This document shows, piece after piece, positions 29,373-38,911 of a DNA stretch of 64,000 nt. Position numbers and translations under genes: made by a program. A model generated the notes under the pieces. The model did no database searches, was not told where the DNA came from, and was given only the letters and a program-made list of their open reading frames with translations. Position 1 is the first letter of the stretch; each line of letters starts with the position of its first letter. The stretch lies in the NCBI RefSeq assembly GCF_021018895.1, contig NC_079373.1:12062501-12126500 (forward strand), given 5' to 3'. The stretch is from Seriola aureovittata. Lineage: Eukaryota > Chordata > Actinopteri > Carangiformes > Carangidae.

Positions 29373-31990
29373 AATGTGTTCAACCATGCCTATGTTGACT
29401 TAGATCATAGCTTAGTGTGTCTTGAGAATCTTCTTTATATTTCACTGTGGGCCTCCAAATGGATCCCTCCATAGGCTGAGATAGGTATTTATCTGCTTAG
29501 TTTCAATCTGGACTTAGCGCTGCATTCATTTGGGACACTTTGCTAATCCATTTTACTATGAGAAGTACGTAGTCCCCAGACACTCATTGTGAAAACAGTT
29601 TTAAAGACGCACAGTTATCAATCGTCAGGCTTGTTATCACAGTGATATGGTACTCACCCTCTCCCAGAGGGTCTAACGTATGGATCATGAGCTGGAAGAT
29701 GGTGTTTCTCATGGTGCTGTTGTGTAAAGAAGCTGAACTTCCCCCTCGCTGAAGGGATGGCTTTAACTGGGGAAAAAGATGGCTGAGGTCACAACAGCTA
29801 TACTCACAACAACAGACAGTGACACATCACTGTAGGACAATCATGTCAGAGTGGAGGCCAGCCTTGTATTTTTTTCTTTCTAGACAAGTGCATTTACACA
29901 CGCCAACATTTGAAGGGAGGCTTGTTAGCGTGATGTTCTATAAATAGGAAAGCAGAAAGCTAAATAATATGTAAAATAGCAAGTAAATGAATGTTTAAAA
30001 TTTTTTCTTTCTTTTGTAGTTGACTAGTTGGTTGATTGATTTTTACCTTTAACAGATTCTTGTCCTCTGGAGCAGGAGGAGCATTATCTTCATCGTCCCC
30101 ACTTGTCTGTGTGCAACAATGTTTTTCAGTGATAATCATTCATTGGTTGAGATAGACTAAAGTTGTTTAATTTTTGCAAAGCTTAAATATCAGTATAAAC
30201 TGTATGTTAGTGTTATATGACAGAAAAAAAGTATGTAGTGTGTCCTAAAATTACTGCTCACCTCATTAAAAAAAACTTGTATGTAGTCATGTATGATGTG
30301 AAGCAGTATTTTCACCAGATGTAATAATTGCATTTGCCCCTTGGGAACCTCAGCTGCAGCGGTATATCCAGCTCAACAAAAGCCCTGAGTGTGCACAAAT
30401 ACTGTAGCTGTACTTTGTGTAAATTAAGCCTCAATCACACTTACCAGGGTTACACAAAGTATATGTTGATACTACAGTGTCTACAGAGCTGTGGCTCCTC
30501 AAGGGATTAGTTTGCTGCAGCTGATCAGCTTTGGTTCACCAAGGCCTTTGCTAGTGTCATTTCGCTCTTTTGATATGATTTGCATATAACTCCACAGGTG
30601 GGAACAGCAGAGATGTTGAGTGATGAGTAATGTGGCTTTTCCCTTTCAGTAATAAACCACACTGTTTGTGATGAGCATGACAGAATGAGAGACAAAATTA
30701 TGCATGCGTGAAAGCACAAGTTTCACATCTGAGCATATGGATCTTTTGTATTGAGTGCCAAGTTATGTGGTAGTATTGTTTTTAAGTGCCATAGCTTTAT
30801 TCTCATTTACATACTACATACTGTGTAAACACCTAATAATGTGGTAGACATGAAAGATTAGAAATACCAGAGTATAGATCTATAATATATACGGCCATCT
30901 TCATCACAGTAGTGCTTACCGTTTCAGGTTCCTCCACAGCAATGACTTTAACAATATTCTTGTGTTTGTAGAGTTGGGTCTTGACGGCCTGCTCTATTTG
31001 CACATTAAACTTCATGAAGATCACATAGACAGTGTAACCAGCCACCAGCATCATGCTCTCCCACCACATTATGACATTATCCAGGAAGAAGATGATGAGC
31101 AAGATGAGGTCAAATATGTAGAAGGATACATCTCTGAAAAGTGGCCACCAGGTCAGATGAAGTACCTCCCGAGAAAACACTGCGCACATTCCAATTACAA
31201 ACAAAATGTTGAAAACTGCTGAACCAACTATTGTACCAATGCCCACATTGCTGTGGGCGATGAAGACCCCTATCAAGGAGGTAAAAAGCTCGGGGGCAGA
31301 ACCTCCGGCAGCCATGAAGGTGGCTCCGGCCACGTCATCAGAGATGGCTAACTTGTCCGTGATTACTCCCAGGGCAGGAACAAAGAACTCATCACAGACA
31401 ATTGCAAGTGACACAAACATGTATATCATCCCAAAAATGTGGAGGATCACCCATCCTCGTCTGCGGTCTTCAACAGAAAAGATATCCTCGGGGTATTCAC
31501 CCTTAACATGTGGAGCCTCACCGGGAGAAGCTGGAGTGATGGTAGTTACAGGAGGAGCTGGAGTGATGGTAGTTACAGGAGGAGCTGGAGCTGGTGTTGG
31601 TGTCTCCTGTGGAGGCTCAGGGGCCACGTAGATGCAATGCACAATAGTCCGCTTTGTGGTTGGCAATGGTGGAGATTCAGTGGGGGTGGATGCTTTCAAA
31701 TCTGAAGTTGTATCCAGATGACTTACCGCATGCATTACAGGCGTTGTTTGATCTGTGGCCTCTAATTCATGTCCTGCAGTGAGAGGCTCCTCAAGCCCTT
31801 GAGTCTCCACTGTAACCTCTTCAACCCCATCTGTTGAACCCTCCACAAAATCCTCTCCAATCTGAGGCATTGGCAAAGGCTCATACAGTCTGGCACTGAT
31901 GGTCAGCTGGTAGAGGGTACAGAGGAAAACCCCAGAGAGGAGAAACAGGACCCGGTTCAGCTGCAGTCTCTTCCTTCTTGTACAGTACAT
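25643..31990 (-). CDS. slc24a1: Rod-type Na+/Ca2+,K+ exchanger NCKX1, copy A
   Basis: Exports Ca2+ with K+ in exchange for Na+ at the photoreceptor outer-segment membrane (family knowledge). Exons (- strand): 31990-30920, 30106-30047, 29766-29658, 28200-28120, 27136-27048, 26879-26622, 26534-26445, 26154-25988, 25892-25643. Total 2175 nt, 724 aa; the human protein is longer, mainly in N-terminal and loop regions. An N-terminal hydrophobic segment (about 13-30) is followed by a Thr/Pro-rich extracellular part. Membrane segments begin at W180. The alpha-1 repeat [20 protein letters not shown] is intact, with the essential Glu at 234. The cytoplasmic loop (about 350-510) includes [12 protein letters not shown] and a long Asp/Glu/Ser tract. 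The alpha-2 repeat is also intact ([17 protein letters not shown], Asp611). Ends CPVSI. All sites fit a working exchanger. A 27-bp in-frame repeat encodes two copies of a [13 protein letters not shown] unit (31530-31583). Confidence 0.95.
27500..27990 (+). mobile_element. LINE 3'-end fragment
   Basis: Lies in the slc24a1-A intron between exons 4 and 5, in sense on the + strand. The segment around 27925-27985 (GGGTCTGGGAGAAACAGCAT, then TATGTCCTGTACATATGG) resembles the 3' tail of fish L2/CR1-type LINEs. The upstream part looks like a decayed ORF2 end. The boundaries are approximate and the family is uncertain. Confidence 0.5.
29339..29366. repeat. (AT)n microsatellite
   Basis: About 13 AT units in the slc24a1-A intron between exons 3 and 4. 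Confidence 0.95.
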
Positions 31991-33110
31991 TTTGCTCTAT
32001 CTTGAATTACACTGCATAAATTTGGTTTTGGCTTTGGTAGAGGAGAAGTCCTGCTCTCTCCCCAGCATACCATGGGATGACAGAATCTAATACTTCAGTG
32101 GTGTGATTCATGTCACATCCTCAGCTCCTTGGAAAACCCAACCTATTGTAAATGAAAAGAAGCATCAGCGATAAAATGACATTTAGACAGCAGGTGGTTG
32201 AAAACATCTGAACTGTTACAATACACTTCATACATAACTGTCTGTCATGGCATTATTGATAAGCCCATTGAGAATCTGTTGTGACTACTCATGGGTTGTT
32301 ATTTGAGAAAGTGAACAATTTGAGTGACAGAAAAGAGAGACACAAACACCAAGCAAACGTAAAATATAAATGCAATGAGAAACAAATGGATGATAGCTAA
32401 AATAAATATAAAATGTCAAAGGATACAGGGTTGGCTAATTTCCTTATCAACTGCAAAGAGAACAGACAAAATGAATGCATTTTTCTCACAAATGAAAACT
32501 TACCACAGAATGATTATTCTAAATCAGGGGTGCAAAAATCTCCAAAAGCAGATTTCCACAGCTGGATATTGTGGCACAAGTAAAAGTCCAAACTGTTGCC
32601 AGTGGCCAAAGGGTTATGTAGGACGCAGGACAAGTCTTCACAATGGATCAGCATAATACCTAATACCTGAAGTCTTCTAAGAGGATTATGTGCATTGTCT
32701 CACTCTCACTATATCATGAGCCTAGCATAGTAATATTTAATTTAAAGCAAAATAAAAATTGTGCTTTAGTCTAATATAGCATTAGACTAAAGCACAATTT
32801 TTTATTGCATAACTTTGTTGTTTTCGTTGAATAACTTTAGCATAAAAATTATTTCATAGAGTCTGACACTAAGTCTGACAAACAATCATAATCTGAACTT
32901 GAATAGCTAACCTTAACGTACAATGTGCAAAAGTCAATACTATTATTGTCGAAATTTTACTTGCAGATTTTTGATTTTTAATTTATTATGTAAATCACCA
33001 TGTAAAATATGTATCACATAGGAACTATTTATTTAGTACAAAGTTTTCACCCGGACGTATATGGTGGTGCGCATTGCAAATGATGGCATGAGAAAAATTA
33101 AAAGGTTCTT
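31991..33110 (-). promoter_or_regulatory. slc24a1: slc24a1-A 5' UTR and promoter region
   Basis: Blocks here recur upstream of copy B, including GTCACATCCT, TAGACAGCAGGTGG and AAGTCTT...AGGATTATG. They therefore belong to the duplicated unit. GGATTA at 32683-32688 (TAATCC on the gene strand) matches the CRX/OTX core used by photoreceptor genes and is kept in copy B. An upstream untranslated exon is likely but its limits are not resolved. Confidence 0.5.
32754..32803. repeat. Long perfect hairpin
   Basis: A 21-bp perfect inverted repeat (arms centred on TTGTGCTTTAGTCTAAT and ATTAGACTAAAGCACAA) with a 5-nt loop, ATAGC. It is AT-rich, lies upstream of slc24a1-A, and is not seen upstream of copy B. 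Confidence 0.9.
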
Positions 33111-34334
33111 TAGGAAAGTTGTTTTTTCTCCAATGACAGTTTATCATCTGCCTTACGAAAAGCTAAGTGAGCAGTACTGCTGGCCAGACAACAGCTTTCA
33201 GAAGTGATTATTAATGGTACGTGTTAGCTTTGGACATCAATTATTGCTGTTGGGTCTTAAAGAACCGCAGCGTAAAACTTAAACTCTCAAATTCTGGCAC
33301 TGACACATTTTTCATGTTTACATTTGCATTTGGAGCGTTGTAACCCAGCTATCCAACTTGTTCTGTCGTGTAGCGAGCAACTTTGATGCCACTTATCTTT
33401 TTTTCTTTTTTTTAGATTAGTTAATTCTATGATAATTGTTTCATTAGAGAACCAGCTTCCACAGCGCAATACCTTGGATACCCTGGGCGTGCTTTCGTAA
33501 GCTGAGCTCAACCTGTAACCCCACGAAATAATGTAGTTAAACTTTGGTCACTTGTCACAAAATCTGTTTTATTACACTCCTTGCACTTCTGCTTGTGGTT
33601 TTTGGATTGGAAAAGGCTAAAAATATTATGAAAAATAATACTACTAAACTATAGAATATACTACTAAATTATTACACCTTGCAGCTCCAGATGGTAAATC
33701 TGGTGATTTATACATAAAGGCTGATCCTTGATATACGATATTAAGAACTGATGAAAGTACTAAAAAATATAACTGAAAATAACAACAATAATATTGTAAA
33801 CAATACAATACAACTAAATGTAATATAAACAGAAATATAAAGCTTTATACTTACACTGTGATGTCAGATACTCATGCATTTTGTTATATGGGGTTATGTT
33901 TATTTATGTACCTCTCTGTTTTTGTCCTGCAGGTGGTGCTGGTAAGCTGTATTTGTACACATCATACAGAACAAGGGCCACAGAACATCCTAAATCAGAT
34001 GTCCACTGCATCACTATTACAATATAAAAAATAGTAAAAAGCAGAGTGCTTATATTATACATTAAACAATTAATATCTCTCTACATGCATACATGCATGT
34101 CATACATGAAATGCAGATGTTGTCTATATAATTCATTTTTACATAATTTAATACACAGACCATTAGCAAGATCAAATATGATCTTTTTCATTTTTTTCTT
34201 CTTGGCTTTCATTAAGCAATAAAATTATTTAGATATTAGGCACAAGATATGTATACATACTGTGGAGAAAGAAAAATGGGAATAAATGGGATTATCAAAA
34301 ATAATATATATATGGATGTGTGTATGTATGTGTT

Positions 34335-34378
<44 letters not shown>

Positions 34379-35027
34379 CAGGAAACAAAATCCAGCAAGT
34401 GATTTTTAGGGTTATTTTTTTTTTTAAAAAGACTATATTTTTGATGTAAAAAAATGTGGGTAAATATTACATAAAATCTTATGGTGAGTCAGATTATTTA
34501 AAATAGATAGTAGAAGGGTGAAAATGACCAAATATGTCTCTGCCTATACATTTCAAGCCTTTCCACTTAAATCACAGGTCATATTTTGGGAGTAGGCAAT
34601 GCTGCAGCAGGTTTATGAGGGGAGGAGAGATAATAGCTCTGCACGGAGCCCAGTAAGTTATCTTCTCTTTGCTGGTGAAACAATACAAATGTTTCTGCAG
34701 CCTGTGGGCACATTGCATCCTGTGTCCAGTGACCAGCTGACTCACATCAAGCAATCCTAATTGCTAACCCTGAATGTTACAATGTAATATAGATGCAGAA
34801 GTAGGTTTTAATGTGTTTGGATATTGCTTGTGTTTGGATATTGCTGTAAATGTCGGCATTTAAGTAGATATACTTTGGTCTGTGCCTGTGCAAATCAAGG
34901 AGTAATTGTCAAAAAAAAGAGAAAACATATACATAAGCATACAAAAGCATAAGCAATTTCACGAGCATATATAAACATATACAAAAACTTTATGCCCTTT
35001 TGCCCACCCAGCGAAGTTAATGTTGTG
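33111..35027. other. Spacer between the slc24a1 copies
   Basis: AT-rich sequence without recognisable genes. It includes interrupted (TA)n runs at 34333-34378. It must contain the 3' UTR of copy B; I could not pick a poly(A) site with confidence. Confidence 0.5.
34333..34378. repeat. (TA)n microsatellite
   Basis: About 20 TA units with a TATGTATA interruption, in the spacer downstream of slc24a1-B. Confidence 0.95.
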
Positions 35028-35275
35028 CTACTGCACCATCACACGAAGCAGGAGGAAGAGAAAGTAGAGCAGGAGCATGATGCAACCCAGCAGCTTATTC
35101 ATCTTCCACTTACAGGATGCAATGATGATGACAAAGAGGAGCATGAGGAAGAGGAGCACGACGGCTAAAAGGAGCCCATTGCTGCTGACAGCCACTGGAG
35201 CCGAACTGTGAATGGATGAGTACAGAAGCCATGGGACTGGCATGCTTTTGAAAGGGAATGGAGCAAGAAACACCC

Positions 35276-35310
<35 letters not shown>

Positions 35311-37463
35311 GAGATGAAGAAACCTGTCAACTGTATGTTAATCAGTACTTCTTTTTCAGCCATGACACATCAGGCTATAGAAACTCACCCCGCAGTGATG
35401 TCAAAGATGTTACTGCCCACACAGCTTGATACGGCCATGTCTCCCTGACCTTTACGTGCAACAATCACACTGGTAATGAGATCAGGGATGGATATCTCTG
35501 CAGCCAGGATGGTCATAATCTGATGTGAGATGCCGACGGTCTCACTTATCTACAAGAGTGAACAAGCATTCAGACTGAATAGAGGCTACAGAATCACTGT
35601 TGTTTTCTGCTATTTGACTGATTAACAATCCAAACCTAATGTGAGTTTCAATACACAGTCACTGTTTCAGGAAGAATTTTAACAGAATTTTAAAAAAAAA
35701 CTTTAATTTGATATCAAAATAGATTTTTTTTTACACTCAGTTTCCTGTTTGCACCAATCTTTTTGAAACATTTTTAATGGATTTAAAAAAACTTTGGTAT
35801 CAGGATTTACTGACCCGATAGGCCCACCACACAATGAGGTAGGAGAAGACAGCAATCCACAGAATACAGCCCAGGAAGGTGACCACAAAGAATTTTCTGG
35901 ATTTCTGTTGGACAAAAGCAAAAACACACAGTTGAGGCATTGTATGCACCGCTGATCTCAGAATTGTGTCCATGCCTTACCTGTTTGCGGACATCAGGAA
36001 CTGTGAGCCACAGAGGGAAGACTATAGGTAGAAGGAAGAGGTAGATGGCTTGTTTACATCGTGTGTCAGGCCACTCTAAAGACAGGGGCTTATCCTTTTT
36101 CTCTTCTTCTTCTTCCTCCCCGTCTTTGTTCTCACAATCATTTTTACTGGACTCATCACTGTCTTTATTGTTTTCTTCTTTATCACTGTCAGATTCTTCC
36201 GGGCCCCCTGACCCATCCTCTCCTGCAGGTGTGTCCACCTAGGAACAGACAGGTATGCTCTTCATGACCAGTAATAGTAAAATAGTAGTAGTAGCAGGAT
36301 TAATTTGCTGTGGCTGAACAGCTTTTGTTCCCCAAAGCCTTTACTAGTATGACACTTGCAAATTTTGCATATGAAGTCACAGTATATGTTGTATATCAGT
36401 GTTGTGGAATGCAACTGAGTTAATATGCTTAAAAGCGTTTGGTCAACTTTGTTCAAATGGCTGAAAACCATTCAATAGTGACTTTAATATTTCTCCCTTA
36501 CTTGAAAAAAGAAAAACAAATATGGTCATGTTTTGTCACAGTAGTGCTTACCTTTTCAGGTTCCTCCACAGCAATGACTTTAACAATATTCTTGTGTTTG
36601 TAGAGTTGGGTCTTGACGGCCTGCTCTATTTGCACATTAAACTTCATGAAGATCACATAGACAGTGTAACCAGCCACCAGCATCATGCTCTCCCACCACA
36701 TTATGACATTATCCAAGAAGAAGATGATGAGCAAGATGAGGTCAAATATGTAGAAGGATACATCTCTCAAAAGTGGCCACCAGGTCAGATGAAGTACCTC
36801 TCGAGAAAACAACGCACACATTCCAATTACAAACAAAATGTTGAAAATTGCAGAGCCAACTATTGTGTCAATGCCCACATTGCTGTGGGCGATGAAGACC
36901 CCTATGAGGTAGGCAAAAAACTTAGGGGTGGATCTTCCGGCAGCCATGAAGGTGGCTCCTGTCACATCGTCAGAGATGCCTAACTTCTCTGTGATTACTT
37001 CCAGCGCGGGAACAAAGAACTCATCACACACAATTGCAAGTGACACAAACATGTATAACATCCCAAAAATGTGGAGGACCACCCATCCTCGTCTGCGTTC
37101 TTCAACAGAAAAGATATCTTTAGGGTATTCACCCCTTTCACCTGGAAGTGGTGGAGATTCAGTCGGGGTGGATGCTTTAAAATCTGTAGTTGTATTCAGA
37201 TGATTTACCATATGCATGTCCAGTGTGATTTGATCTGTGGGCTCTAATTCATGTGCTGCAGTGAGAGGTTCCTCAAGCCCTTGAGTCTCCACTGTAACCT
37301 CCCGAATCCCTTCTGTTGAATCTTCTCCAAAATCATCTCCACTCTGAGACACTGGCAAAGGCTCATAGAGTCTGGCACTGATGGTCAGCTGGTAGAGGAA
37401 AACCCCAGAGAGCAGAAGCAGAACCTGGCTCAGCTGCAGTCTCTTCCCTGTTGCACAATTCAT
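35028..37463 (-). CDS. NCKX1 tandem paralogue, copy B, probably not a working exchanger
   Basis: Second slc24a1 gene. Exons (- strand): 37463-36552, 36238-35981, 35904-35815, 35549-35389, 35244-35028. Total 1638 nt, 545 aa, no internal stop, all GT-AG. Counterparts of copy A exons 2-5 (loop) are absent, so exon 1 joins the acidic-tract exon in frame ([14 protein letters not shown]). Alpha-1 reads [15 protein letters not shown] against [15 protein letters not shown] in A, so the essential Glu is Lys181; Gly-to-Asp follows at 199. Alpha-2 reads [13 protein letters not shown] against [15 protein letters not shown], lacking two codons and with G-to-E and T-to-I. Asp443 is kept. The C-terminus stops early (VMVQ). 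In NCKX2 the Glu188 and Asp548 equivalents are required for transport, so I infer loss of exchange. The frame may be kept by recent origin, gene conversion, or a non-transport role. Confidence 0.85.
35277..35315. repeat. (GA)n microsatellite
   Basis: About 19 GA units with one GGG break. It begins about 30 bp upstream, on the gene strand, of the acceptor of the last exon of slc24a1-B. On the gene strand it is a (CT)n tract, which could extend the polypyrimidine region. Confidence 0.95.
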
Positions 37464-38911
37464 TTTATCCTACAGAAGCAATTGTATTATCTACAAAAAA
37501 ACAAAACTGCATGAGTGGACAATGGTGAAGTCCAGCTTCCTCATAGCAGACCATGGAGTGAAAGAAACTTCAGCAGCATGATCTGTGTCACATCCTTCGA
37601 TCACTAGATCATCCAACTTAATGAGAAGCAAATCTGAGGTGAAAGATCAATTGAGATAAAATTATATGTAGACAGCAGGTGGAGCAATTCAGTTCTATTG
37701 AGACAATGCATTACAATACCAACAAACAAAACTATGCATTTTTAATCACAGATGCAGGCTTACCAAAAATATCAAAAAGCAGAGTTGTGGTTGTTGGTTG
37801 GAAAAGTCTTCATCATAGTTTAAGTCTTAAAAGGATTATGACAGTGGCTCATTCTTATACATAAACTAATCCCTGAAACATTGGTTATGCAGCCTAGTAG
37901 TCATACTACAGTATTTACTTACCAGCCATAAACACGCAATAACAGTGTGAGCTGTCTCACCTTTAAATAGGAGCTACCTCCTCGACCAGTGTCTTTGCAA
38001 AACTACCTATCCAGTTATTTAAATCCATCGCTCCAACCGGATCGATATATCCAAAAAGGTCAATTGTGTACTTTAGGGACAAAAGATTTTCCTCTTGGGA
38101 AGAAAATTTTCTACGCATCACTTCTTCAAGTCGTGAGGTTATGGCACAAAACAACTCATCTTTGTTTTCTTACCAGTCCGTTTGAACTGACATCTTAACT
38201 TTAGCCTTATATTTATAATGTGCATGAGTAAATAGCCGTGTCGTTGAAATCATTTATAATTTTCCCTGCCATTTTTTTTTTTATGTAGATATTTCAGAAC
38301 AAAAATATGAAAATTTCCTCACTTAGGAACTATGTGGTAACATACACTGGTTTCACACGGACGGAAGTAGTGGTGCACACTACAACACAAACAGTGGATG
38401 GCGAGAGAAACATTGAATGGCACGTATAGATATCTATTTATATATTTATTTATTTATTCAATTATATATTGACATTGTAAATATTCACGTTGTGGATAAC
38501 TATCTTCTTACATTCGTGAAATAATAACCTGGACGTTTCTTCAGTTGGGTCTTCCGGCGTTGTGCTGCAGGATGCTACCGTAATTTAGCCAACATTAGCT
38601 AACAGTCCTCTGCTGTGACAAGTTATTTCCTCTGTAGTTTTAACGTCGTTAAATCTTTGTTGTTTAATGTAGACTAACTCCAGTGTATTGCACGATACTG
38701 GAAGTGACATTAATGCAGCTACTGCAGCGAAATAACTGACGTATGCTCTTTTTTTAACATGACCTCCATAGACAGTAGGAGAAGCTATTAAATAGTATGT
38801 GCTGGTGTTCTCTCAAAAGTCATATTCTGCTTTTCTTTTCCTTCAGCGGGAGCACGCTGGAGGGTACTTTAAGTCCACTGCATTATTGTGAGTCTATATA
38901 AGCAGCGAGCC
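37464..38911. promoter_or_regulatory. Head-to-head region of slc24a1-B and ints14
   Basis: 1.45 kb between the start codons. The slc24a1 side (37464-37900) keeps blocks shared with copy A, including GGATTA at 37833-37838. On the ints14 side an acceptor-like TTTTCCTTCAG at about 38846 suggests a spliced 5' UTR. The promoter is likely in the more CpG-containing stretch near 38530-38660. 38325-38410 resembles 33021-33094. Confidence 0.5.

Noticed and set aside
36522..36983. 153-codon plus-strand frame (and its twin near 30962-31222)
   Set aside because: Antisense shadow of slc24a1 exon 1. Its presence in both copies simply follows from the duplication.
25643..37463. The two slc24a1 copies as an assembly duplication
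   Set aside because: They differ at many coding sites, in exon content, intron length and flanks, so they are real paralogues.
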